Assembly (NCBI GenBank): GCA_016209665.1
Contig: JACQVT010000699.1
Location: 1 to 15,831, forward strand
Source of the DNA: Planctomycetota bacterium
GTDB taxonomy: Bacteria > Planctomycetota > Phycisphaerae > UBA1845 > PWPN01
Direction of reading: 5' to 3'
Length of the DNA: 15,831 bases
In this document: positions 1 through 6,739 of the stretch, piece after piece
Layout of the letters: each line of letters opens with the position of its first letter
How positions within the stretch are numbered: the first letter of the stretch is position 1
Made by a program: the position numbers and the translations under genes
The notes under the pieces: model-generated
What the model was told of the DNA's origin: nothing
The model's input: the letters and a program-made list of their open reading frames with translations, nothing else
The model's database searches: none

Positions 1-19
1 CCGGCCATCCCCGGCAGCA

Positions 20-43
20 CCACGCCCCCCTGCCTCGGCGTGG
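20..43. other. Hairpin near the left edge
   Basis: A 7-bp inverted repeat (CCACGCC at 20-26, GGCGTGG at 37-43) with a 10-nt loop lies just upstream of the first gene. It could be the end of a gene lying to the left, because no T-tract or open frame around it says otherwise. Between it and the first start codon there is only a weak -10-like TAGTAT at 56-61 without a matching -35. Function unknown; it may be chance in GC-rich DNA. Confidence 0.25.
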
Positions 44-72
44 GGTGGTAGGCCGTAGTATCATGTCGGCCG

Positions 73-1098
73 ATGTTGTTTCGGCCGCTGGGAAACACGG
101 GGTTGACGTTGTCGGCCGTGGGGCTGGGCGGGCACTGGCGCACGGCCGACGGGCGACGTTACTGCGACAGCTTCGCCTGCGATGAGGTGCCGGCGGAGGT
201 CCTGCGACACCGCGACGCGGTGGTCGGGAGTTGCCTCGACGCGGGCATCAACTACCTCGACATCACGACGGCGGCGGAATGTCTGGCGTATGGCCGCGTG
301 CTGGGAGGCCGGCGCGATCGGTTCGTCATCGGGGCGGACGACTACCAATGGGGCCCGCGTAGACCCGCGTACCTCTGTGTGGCCGCGCTGGTGGCCAACG
401 TGGAGCGCTGCCTGTCGAGACTGCGGACCGATCGGCTGGACATCTGGCGGGCCACCTCCGAAGTCCACGGCGAAAACAGCGACGCAGACGTCGAGATGGT
501 GATCGAGGCCGCGGCTCGTCTGCGGCAGGCGGGCAAGATTTGCCACTTGGGCGTCTCGGGACATCATCCCGGCTGGATGCGGAGTACGATCCGCCGGTTC
601 GAGCCGTTCAAGGTGGCGGTCCTGCCGTGCGTGCCGTTCGGCTGTGGCGAATCATCGGCTGCCCCAGGTCCGAAGGACCCGGGCCACCCGTCGGAGGATC
701 CAGCCCACGCAGAAGGCGGGCAAGGATGCCCGCCCCCCGGTGAGGATACCTGGCGGACGGCCGCGGGGCGGGGCATCGGCATCATCGGCATCAAGCCGTT
801 TGCGGGTGGCCTGCTGTTTGCTGGCGGGGACGCCGACGTGCGATCCCGGGGCGGCCTGAACGACCGCTTGGCCGGCCTGGCACTGCGGCACGCGCTGCAC
901 CGTAAACCACCGGCGACCACCGTGGTCGTCGGGCTGACCACGCCGGCGGAGGCACGCAGCGCGGTGGCCGCCGCCATGGCCCCACCGCCGGACGCCGACG
1001 AGATGGACTGGCTGATACGCACGACGCGCCGTCGTCTCGGAACGCTGCCCGCAGACTACCGTTGGCTGGCGGCATGGGACGTCTTCCAGGGCAATTGA
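73..1098 (+). CDS. Aldo/keto reductase-fold protein, probably catalytically altered
   Basis: 341 residues with the recognisable frame of the aldo/keto reductase superfamily: the N-terminal R-P-L-G-N-T-G-L and G-L-G-G signature (residues 4-20), D-A-G-I-N-Y-L-D (56-63), a K-I-C-H-L-G-V-S-G-H strand (155-164), G-I-G-I-I-G-I-K-P-F-A-G-G (234-246) and a late V-V-V-G-L-T-T-P-A-E segment (284-293) like the cofactor-binding end of the barrel. The conserved Asp is kept (D63). By motif alignment, however, the Tyr, Lys and His of the usual Asp-Tyr-Lys-His tetrad fall on Ala68, about Asp89, and Arg126/Ala127. An NADPH-dependent carbonyl reductase activity is therefore doubtful; a pseudoenzyme or a changed reaction is an inference. 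Residues about 193-226 are a Gly/Pro-rich insertion encoded by hairpin DNA. The ATG at 73 gives the expected family N-terminus but has no clear Shine-Dalgarno. Probably cytoplasmic; no signal peptide. Confidence 0.85.
   Translation: MLFRPLGNTGLTLSAVGLGGHWRTADGRRYCDSFACDEVPAEVLRHRDAVVGSCLDAGINYLDITTAAECLAYGRVLGGRRDRFVIGADDYQWGPRRPAYLCVAALVANVERCLSRLRTDRLDIWRATSEVHGENSDADVEMVIEAAARLRQAGKICHLGVSGHHPGWMRSTIRRFEPFKVAVLPCVPFGCGESSAAPGPKDPGHPSEDPAHAEGGQGCPPPGEDTWRTAAGRGIGIIGIKPFAGGLLFAGGDADVRSRGGLNDRLAGLALRHALHRKPPATTVVVGLTTPAEARSAVAAAMAPPPDADEMDWLIRTTRRRLGTLPADYRWLAAWDVFQGN
649..750 (+). repeat. Hairpin-rich insertion inside the aldo/keto reductase gene
   Basis: This stretch contains two perfect small hairpins: GGTCC-GAA-GGACC (667-679) and GGCGGGCA-AGGA-TGCCCGCC (715-734). 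It encodes about 34 residues rich in Gly, Pro and Ala, between the barrel strand ending V-P-F-G and the helix before G-I-G-I-I-G-I-K. In ordinary family members this link is short and hydrophilic. The frame stays open through it. The composition resembles intergenic palindromic repeats, so the simplest reading is a repeat element that inserted in frame and was kept as a surface loop. The exact borders are estimated. Confidence 0.5.
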
Positions 1099-1099
1099 G

Positions 1100-1127
1100 C
1101 CGCGGGCACCCACCCTGCGGTGCGCGG
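1100..1127 (+). terminator. Hairpin just after the reductase stop codon
   Basis: The arms CCGCGGGCACC (1100-1110) and GGTGCGCGG (1119-1127) pair with a two-base bulge, starting two bases after the TGA at 1096-1098. Position and stability fit a transcription stop or an RNA 3' end stabiliser. No T-run follows, so intrinsic termination is only a suggestion. Confidence 0.35.
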
Positions 1128-1145
1128 CAGAGTATCGTGGCGGCC

Positions 1146-1193
1146 GTGTGGCCCGGCCGCCGTGTGGCCCGGCCGCCGTGTGGCCCAGCCGCC
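1146..1193 (+). repeat. Three tandem copies of a 16-bp unit
   Basis: Three head-to-tail copies of GTGTGGCCCGGCCGCC occupy 1146-1161, 1162-1177 and 1178-1193. The third differs by one base (CAGCCGCC for CGGCCGCC). The third copy is at the same time the left arm of the palindromic doublet that follows, so the array looks like amplification of that arm. A partial, degenerate copy may precede it (1137-1145). There is no open frame of note across it. Confidence 0.8.
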
Positions 1194-1247
1194 CTCGGCT
1201 GGGTTCAGCGGAACTCAGAAGTCACAGTCGAGGGCGACTGTGCCACA
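1179..1247. repeat. Paired-hairpin repeat element, copy A
   Basis: Two perfect hairpins lie 21 bp apart: CAGCCG-CCCT-CGGCTG (1186-1201) and CACAGTCG-AGGG-CGACTGTG (1223-1242). The outer flanks TGTGGC (1179-1184) and GCCACA (1242-1247) are also reverse complements, so the whole element is an imperfect inverted repeat of about 69 bp. The loops CCCT and AGGG are complementary to each other. A second copy lies at 12928-12997. This is the architecture of REP doublets or MITE-like elements; no transposase is present in the window. Confidence 0.8.
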
Positions 1248-1412
1248 AGTTATGCCACAGCCTATTGCCACGCCCCACCCGCGCCGCGCGGGTTATCAGG
1301 CCTTTCTTTTGCCCCAGCCTGGAGGTATAACTAAGCAGACGTATCTGGGCGCGGCAAAACAGCACAGCGCTCGGTTCTCATCTCGGGTACTTCGGTAAGG
1401 CAGCGAGGTCAG
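1248..1412 (+). promoter_or_regulatory. Spacer upstream of the pilin-like gene
   Basis: This is the rest of the 314-bp gap before the pilin-like gene. It holds a perfect 6-bp hairpin CCCGCG-CCG-CGCGGG (1278-1292), with a pyrimidine run CCTTTCTTTT at 1301-1310, which could be a weak terminator. It also holds a GGAGGTATAAC stretch (1321-1331) whose TATAAC resembles a -10 box, without a convincing -35 at the right distance. The GGAGGT there is not followed by a start codon at a useful distance. The real ribosome-binding site for the next gene is GAGG at 1405-1408, four bases before the ATG. I see no gene here. Confidence 0.3.
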
Positions 1413-2486
1413 ATGTCGCGGAAACCACACCGCTCACGTGTTCGCTCCATTGCTTGGATAGCCGCGGGTCGGGGCTTTACCCTGATCGAAATCCTGGTCG
1501 TGGTGGCCATCATCGCCCTGCTGATCGCCGTCCTGATCCCCGCCCTGACGGTGGCCCGCAACCAGGCCCGTATGGCCGTCTGCGCCAGCAACATGAAGCA
1601 GGCCCTCACCGGCGTCATCACGCACATCGTCGAGCAGAACATGAGGAAGGAGCGAGTCAGCACCAACTTCGGCTGGGCCACGCCGGCCTTCCGGGCCAAC
1701 AGCGAGATGGGCCAAGTCTTCAGTTGCCCCTCAGACCCGCATCCCCGACCGATGCCGCCGCTGCTGGTGGACGTGTACGACGGCGGCTACTCGATCTATC
1801 ACGGACGGACGTCCAGCGACGGCGTATTCAACCACTTGAACCGGATCAGCGACAACCAGTGGACGCTGGACATCCAGGATACGGTCGATGCGAGAGGCTT
1901 CGGGCGTGACTCGGGCACCAACGACATCGACGTGCTGCTCCAGTATTCGGCCAGCCAAGGCATCCCCATTACCACGGTCAGCGTCAAGCAGGTGGAATCC
2001 GCCTGGGACTTCCGGGTGTTCAACCACAAGGGCCAGACGCTCTGGGCGAACCCCAAGAGTAGCGGCGGCACCTCCTACCGCCTGCCGCTCATGTGGATGA
2101 GCTTTGCGGCCAACGCCGCCGCCGGCCTGCGCAGCACCAAGGGCAGCCCACTGCTACTCGTCGAGGCGGCCAAGCCGGGGATCTTCCCGGAGAGTTACGC
2201 CGGCAGGGGCTCATACGGAGGAGGTCAGCCCAATGACGACCTCAAGCAGAAGCTCCGGTTTCGTCATGGACCGCGGATCGTCAAGAAGGGGTACAGTGAC
2301 CCAGATGATCGTGAGTACGTCACCCGCGAGCGGATGAACGGCGGGTTCCTGGACGGTCACGTCGAGAACCTTCTGTGGTCGCGCATCATCGGCAAGGAGC
2401 CACAGATCGACGGCCGCGGCGATCTGCTGTGGCACCGCGACATCTGGCTCGGTATCCGCCGGTCGGACGACAACTCGTTCGACTGA
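1413..2486 (+). CDS. Type IV pilin-like protein with prepilin N-terminus and DGH motif
   Basis: 357 residues. The first 20 are a basic leader ending in G-R-G. They are followed by the class III prepilin peptidase site G21/F22-T-L-I-E26 with the conserved Glu at +5, and a hydrophobic helix to about residue 46. A type II secretion/type IV pilus peptidase should cut after G21 and methylate F22, leaving a protein anchored in, or assembled at, the inner membrane. Cysteines near residue 57 (A-V-C-A-S-N-M-K-Q) and in F-S-C-P-S-D-P may form a disulfide. Near the C-terminus R-F-R-H-G-P-R and, 25-30 residues later, G-F-L-D-G-H-V-E-N form the His...Asp-Gly-His signature of the large planctomycete pseudopilin family, although the spacing is wider than the textbook H-X9-DG. 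Its job is not known for most such proteins. It stands alone, without other pilus genes. GAGG at 1405-1408 supports this start. Confidence 0.9.
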   Translation: MSRKPHRSRVRSIAWIAAGRGFTLIEILVVVAIIALLIAVLIPALTVARNQARMAVCASNMKQALTGVITHIVEQNMRKERVSTNFGWATPAFRANSEMGQVFSCPSDPHPRPMPPLLVDVYDGGYSIYHGRTSSDGVFNHLNRISDNQWTLDIQDTVDARGFGRDSGTNDIDVLLQYSASQGIPITTVSVKQVESAWDFRVFNHKGQTLWANPKSSGGTSYRLPLMWMSFAANAAAGLRSTKGSPLLLVEAAKPGIFPESYAGRGSYGGGQPNDDLKQKLRFRHGPRIVKKGYSDPDDREYVTRERMNGGFLDGHVENLLWSRIIGKEPQIDGRGDLLWHRDIWLGIRRSDDNSFD

Positions 2487-2489
2487 TCG

Positions 2490-3890
2490 TCAGTCCTGAT
2501 CCCGTGATTCAAGCAGGGCGAGCAGCACGTCCGGCCGATCGGTGATGATCCCATCCACGCCCAGACGGATCAGGTAGGACATATCTTCGGGCTCATCGAC
2601 CGTCCAGACAAAGACGCTCAGGCCGCACTCGTGGGCCAGCCGGACGAACCCCGGGTCGACGTGCGGGAGCGACGTGCCGACGGCCGACGCCCGAACTCGC
2701 AGGGCCTCGGCCAGCGTCTTCCGCCAGACGGGCGTGTCCAGGCCCGGCTTGTCCACCAGCCAGGTTGTTGGCAGCAGGGGCTCCAGCCGGCCGATCTGGT
2801 CGACGGCGTTGGCGTGGAACGAGAAGACCATCAGGTCCTGCGGGTCGGTGCCGCTGGCCCGGATGGACTCGAGCACCTCGGCCCCGATCGACTCCTGCTT
2901 CAGCTCAATGACCATCCGCATCCGCCCCTTGACCAGCCCCAGCGCCTCGGTCAGCGTGGGTATGCGCTCGCCAGTGTACTCCGGTGCCTTCCACTTGCCG
3001 GCGTCGAGCTGCTTGATCTCGGCCAGCGTCAGGTCACCGGGCTTGGCCTTGCGGCCGGTGGTCCGCGTCAGCGTCGCGTCGTGCAGCAGGATGGGCACGC
3101 GGTCCTTCGTCAGATAGACGTCGCACTCGGCCATCTCAGCCCCGGTCTCCATCGCCAGCCGAAAGCTGGCCAGCGTGTTCTCCGGCGCCACCCACGAGAA
3201 CCCCCGGTGGGCGATGACCAGCGGCCGCGTGCGGACCCGCGTCGACGCCGCGTCCGGCACCGGCTCGATCGACTGGATGGACACGCGGTCGATCATCACG
3301 CTCGTTCCACTGACGCGCAGGCCGACGCGCCCCGGCCGCGGGAACTCGTCCCCGCGACAAGAGCGGACGACCAGTTTGCCGTCAAGCTGGCCGGATATCC
3401 AGTCCCCCAACGCCTCGATGCGCAGGCGGTGGGTTTTCCCGGTCGCCAGGGCGGACTCGCCGTTGTTGATTTGCAGCACCCGCCAACCCTGGCCCGGCGC
3501 TGGCCGTCTCGTCGATATCTCAAAGCCGTTGGACCGTTTGGTATCCGGCCGGACAACAAACTGCACGCCGGGCGCCGATTCCCCGCCGTCTCGCACCACG
3601 ATCCCCAACCAGCCGGCCGCCTGCTCGCCCGGCGCGAACGCCACCTCGACCTCGACGGCCACGTCCCGCCACGTCCCATCGCCCAGGATCAGCGTGGAAT
3701 CCACCGTCGCTGCAGCCGAGCCCGTCAGCCGCCCGTCCCGGATGCTCCACTGCCCCCCCGCCGCCCGCCATTCCGCCGGCAGCCGGTCGTGCTGCTTCGG
3801 CTCGAACACCTCGGCCGGCCGAGTACTCGCTCCCCACGCCGCGCCCGCCGCGAGAACCATTGCGAGCATTGGCCGTGTAATTCTGCGCAT
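2490..3890 (-). CDS. Secreted glycerophosphodiester phosphodiesterase with N-terminal LamG/DUF1080-like domain
   Basis: 466 residues from the ATG at 3890, chosen because a good GAGGAA Shine-Dalgarno sits six bases upstream and the protein then begins with a signal peptide (residues 1 to about 20, ending A-A-G-A-A-W-G-A). The frame stays open upstream to 3989 but into repeat DNA. Residues about 40-205 resemble a concanavalin-like beta-sandwich of the DUF1080/3-keto-disaccharide hydrolase type (W-S-I-R-D-G-R-L, G-W-L-G-I-V-V-R, H-R-L-R-I-E). Residues about 222-466 are a GDPD barrel with catalytic H228-R229-G, P-E237-N-T, E255-C-D257 (metal) and H270, ending T-V-D-E-P-E-D and G-I-I-T-D-R-P-D. 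The family hydrolyses glycerophosphodiesters to glycerol-3-phosphate and an alcohol using Ca2+ or Mg2+. The sandwich may bind a surface glycan or lipid (inference). It is convergent with the pilin-like gene, only three bases away. Confidence 0.92.
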   Translation of the reverse strand: MRRITRPMLAMVLAAGAAWGASTRPAEVFEPKQHDRLPAEWRAAGGQWSIRDGRLTGSAAATVDSTLILGDGTWRDVAVEVEVAFAPGEQAAGWLGIVVRDGGESAPGVQFVVRPDTKRSNGFEISTRRPAPGQGWRVLQINNGESALATGKTHRLRIEALGDWISGQLDGKLVVRSCRGDEFPRPGRVGLRVSGTSVMIDRVSIQSIEPVPDAASTRVRTRPLVIAHRGFSWVAPENTLASFRLAMETGAEMAECDVYLTKDRVPILLHDATLTRTTGRKAKPGDLTLAEIKQLDAGKWKAPEYTGERIPTLTEALGLVKGRMRMVIELKQESIGAEVLESIRASGTDPQDLMVFSFHANAVDQIGRLEPLLPTTWLVDKPGLDTPVWRKTLAEALRVRASAVGTSLPHVDPGFVRLAHECGLSVFVWTVDEPEDMSYLIRLGVDGIITDRPDVLLALLESRDQD

Positions 3891-3974
3891 CGTCTGTTCC
3901 TCGAAGCCTGCCGATGGTTCTACAATCATCGTTGCCGATCGGGAGTACGCCCGCTTGCGACAAGAGCTTAAGTC

Positions 3975-4036
3975 AGCCACAAAAAGCACAAAAAGGAATT
4001 GCTCTTTTCTTGTGCTTTTTGTGCCTTTTCGTGGCT
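3975..4036. repeat. A/T-rich inverted repeat between two minus-strand genes
   Basis: The left arm AGCCACAAAAAGCACAAAAAGG (3975-3996; 22 bases, two short A-runs) and a right arm over about 4011-4036 (ending GTGCC-TTTTC-GTGGCT) are imperfect reverse complements with one or two indels. The loop is about 14 bases. It is strikingly A/T-rich in an otherwise GC-rich region. It follows the metallophosphatase stop by 16 bases, so on the minus strand it can act as a terminator or 3' end processing signal for that gene and insulate the phosphodiesterase downstream. The motif looks like a dispersed repeat unit, but only one copy is in this window. Confidence 0.7.
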
Positions 4037-4051
4037 ATTGTTTTCGCATCT

Positions 4052-6715
4052 TCATTTGGCCGTTCCCGTCTGGCCGGTGAACGCATAGACCGTTCCGTCC
4101 CACGCCGCGACGACGATCGTATTGCCGGTGACCGCGATGGTCGAGGCGATGGGGACGCCCAGCCGGTACTGCCACAGCGGCTCGCCGGTGTTGAGGTCGA
4201 GAGCCCGCAGCCAGCCGTCGTTGGCCCCGAAATACACCACATCGCCCACGATCACGGGCGAGCTGGTGATCGTGGCCTCGCCGCGCTGGTAGGGAATCGA
4301 TGACACCACGCCGCGGTCGACCGCGTGCCGCCACAACAACCGTCCCGTCTGCTTGTCGAACCCATGCATGGCCGCGGAGCCTTGAGGCTCGCCCGGCCAG
4401 TTGACCTGGCCGCCGCCGATGCAGACGACGTGCTCCCCCACCGCCGGAGTACCCGTCTCGTTGCCCAGGGGTGCGTCGGCCGCCGGCGCGGACGCTACCG
4501 CCGCCGAAGGTTCGCGGTGAGCGGTCCAGATCGTTTCGCCGCTACGGCCATCCAGGCACATCAGGGTTTTCTCGTTGCGGAACACGTACAAGCGGTCGCC
4601 TTGCTCGCCAGCCTCGACCACGGCGGGTACGACGGCTACCGTCGAGATAACCGTATCCGCCCGGCTCCACACGACGTCGCCACTGGCCGGGTCCAGGGCT
4701 CGCGCGAACGGCCCGCCCTGATAGACCAGCCTCGTGCCCAGGCTGGGGCCGGAGTAGATGCTCGGCCACCAATCGTTGCCGCCAGGCCGCTGCCAGATTG
4801 GCTTGCCATCCTCCAAGTTGTACGCACCGAAGCCATCGCAGCGGCCGGCGTAGACGACCCGCCCGTCGGTGATCGGGAAGCTGAGTTCCCACCGGGTGTC
4901 GCGGTCGCGGGCCAGCGACGCCACCCACTTGCGGCTCCCGTCAGGGTCGAAGCAATACAGGCTCGCGGCCTGCGAGACGGCCAGGACGTTGCTTCCCCAG
5001 GCCGCCAGGCTGTGCTGGACCGACGAATCGACCGGCGATCGCCACAGAATCCGTCCGCAGGCGAAGTCCAAGGCATGAACCGCGCAATCATCCAGCGACT
5101 CGCCGAACCCCGTACCCACATACACCCGGCCGTCGGCGATGACCGGACTGGCGAGCAGGATCGTCCCGCCGACGTTCGTGGCCCAGGCCATCGACAGCGG
5201 CGGTTTCGGCCCGGCCCGGACGTAACCACGGTGTCCGATGTCTCCGTGGAAGAACCGCCACGGCTCACCCATTTTGGGCGCGACGACGTTTCGGCCGGTC
5301 ACATTGAACTTCGATTCGGCCGTCCACCGTGATCCGTCCGCCGCCAGCGCCTCGACAGTCAGTCGACCGGCACCTCGCACGGCCTCGCCGCCGGGGGCGA
5401 TCTGCGCGTTGTCGGCCCACATCCACCGCCCGGCGGGCGCCAAATCGCCCTCGACCACCCTCTGTGGGCCCGTCCCCGCCCCATCGTCGATTTCGAGGCG
5501 GTAATGCACCTTGTCGACGCGAATGGCCGTGTCGTAGGCCAGCGCTTGCAGGTGAACCTGGTGACCGTCCACCTCCGCCCCGTCGGCCGGGTGGACGATC
5601 TCCAGACGCCGCTCCTGCTGTCCGACCCGCCATTCGCAGGTGAGTTTGTCACCATCGACGTGGATGATGCGGAACCCCCGCGGGCTGCGGTCGATGCCGC
5701 CGAAGCGCAGCGGCGCGCTGTTTACGTCGAGAATACCCTTGTACGAACGCTCACGCCGGCCGTGCCAATGGCCCGAGAAGACAGCCGCGGTGTTGAACCG
5801 GCTCCACCAGTCGAGTTCGATGTTCCTCGGCAGGTAGTGCTGGAAAACGATGATCCGCCGATTGCCCGCGTTGGTTCGAATGTCCTCCTCGATCCATTTC
5901 TCCTGGCGCTCGTAGGCCGGCGGATCCTTGCGTTCGTGGGCGATGATGTCCTTGGCGATGAAGTGGTATCGCCCCACGTCAAACGAATAGTAGCGGGGGC
6001 CGAGATACCGCTCGTAGTTCTCCGTCTGCCGCTGCGTGCCGCCGTAGTCGTGGTTGCCGACGACGTTGTAGTACGGGCGGCGGGCCGCCTGGGTGGCTCG
6101 CACGTAGCCTTCCAGCTCCTCGGGCCGCGTACCGCGGTTGACCAGGTCGCCCGTGGCCACCACGAACGTCGGCGAATCCGAGATGCGGTTGATCACGTTC
6201 AGATCGTCGATCATCGTCTCCACGGTATTCGCCGCATCGGTGACGTGCGTGTCACTCACCTGCACGAAGCTGAACCGCTCGGCCTCGCGGGCCGCGTCAC
6301 GAACGAGGCCAATGTCGCCGGTCTGTGTTTGCCCGGCATGGCGGTCGAAGTCGGCGATGACGTAGAACCATTTAGAAGCCCGCCAGCCCGCGGGCGTGCA
6401 GACGAACACCGCCCCGCTGACCGCCTCGTCGAGTTTAAACTCGAACGCACCGTCGGTGCCGGTCCGGCGGATGGTCACTCCGTCGCTGACCGGCATGTCG
6501 GGTACAGGGCGTTCATTCGCGTCGCGGGCGCCGTCGCCGTTCCTGTCCTCGAACACAACGCCCTGTACGATCAGCCCCCGTGGCGGCAAAGCGGGCGCCG
6601 ACGTGGGCGCAGACGCTGCCTGTTTCCTGGGGGCCCTCGCCGGTTTTGTGTCCTCCGCCCAACCCGGGGCGGCGAGTACCAGTACGAGCAGAGCCAGAGG
6701 ATACTGTTGTCCCAC
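4052..6715 (-). CDS. Secreted calcineurin-like metallophosphatase fused to a PQQ-type beta-propeller
   Basis: About 887 residues. The GTG at 6715 is preferred because GAGGTG ends three bases upstream; a GTG two codons earlier (6721) overlaps that site. A signal peptide covers residues 1-20 (hydrophobic, ending G-W-A). Residues about 48-135 form a small beta domain with an EF-hand-like D-R-N-G-D-G loop, as in N-terminal domains of secreted metallophosphatases. Residues about 147-360 carry the full metallophosphoesterase set: D155-x-H157, G-D190, G-N221-H222-D, H293, and G-H316-W-H318. Residues about 370-475 look like an Ig-type linker domain. About 485-887 is a beta-propeller with repeated pattern V-Y-x-G...A-L-D...G...L-W, as in PQQ enzyme repeats and BamB. 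The substrate is unknown; a phosphomonoester or diester outside the cytoplasm is likely. The propeller has no visible PQQ dehydrogenase residues and is probably a binding platform. The gene starts 24 bases after the URO-D gene and is probably co-transcribed with it. Confidence 0.92.
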   Translation of the reverse strand: MGQQYPLALLVLVLAAPGWAEDTKPARAPRKQAASAPTSAPALPPRGLIVQGVVFEDRNGDGARDANERPVPDMPVSDGVTIRRTGTDGAFEFKLDEAVSGAVFVCTPAGWRASKWFYVIADFDRHAGQTQTGDIGLVRDAAREAERFSFVQVSDTHVTDAANTVETMIDDLNVINRISDSPTFVVATGDLVNRGTRPEELEGYVRATQAARRPYYNVVGNHDYGGTQRQTENYERYLGPRYYSFDVGRYHFIAKDIIAHERKDPPAYERQEKWIEEDIRTNAGNRRIIVFQHYLPRNIELDWWSRFNTAAVFSGHWHGRRERSYKGILDVNSAPLRFGGIDRSPRGFRIIHVDGDKLTCEWRVGQQERRLEIVHPADGAEVDGHQVHLQALAYDTAIRVDKVHYRLEIDDGAGTGPQRVVEGDLAPAGRWMWADNAQIAPGGEAVRGAGRLTVEALAADGSRWTAESKFNVTGRNVVAPKMGEPWRFFHGDIGHRGYVRAGPKPPLSMAWATNVGGTILLASPVIADGRVYVGTGFGESLDDCAVHALDFACGRILWRSPVDSSVQHSLAAWGSNVLAVSQAASLYCFDPDGSRKWVASLARDRDTRWELSFPITDGRVVYAGRCDGFGAYNLEDGKPIWQRPGGNDWWPSIYSGPSLGTRLVYQGGPFARALDPASGDVVWSRADTVISTVAVVPAVVEAGEQGDRLYVFRNEKTLMCLDGRSGETIWTAHREPSAAVASAPAADAPLGNETGTPAVGEHVVCIGGGQVNWPGEPQGSAAMHGFDKQTGRLLWRHAVDRGVVSSIPYQRGEATITSSPVIVGDVVYFGANDGWLRALDLNTGEPLWQYRLGVPIASTIAVTGNTIVVAAWDGTVYAFTGQTGTAK

Positions 6716-6739
6716 GATCACCTCGCTTGGCCCACGGGC

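Noticed and set aside
1321..1331. GGAGGT as a ribosome-binding site of a small gene before the pilin-like gene
   Set aside because: No ATG, GTG or TTG follows within a usable distance, and no short frame of note begins there.
3891..3989. 33-residue longer N-terminus for the phosphodiesterase
   Set aside because: It would begin inside the A/T-rich inverted repeat and bury the signal peptide; the ATG at 3890 has a GAGGAA site at ideal distance.
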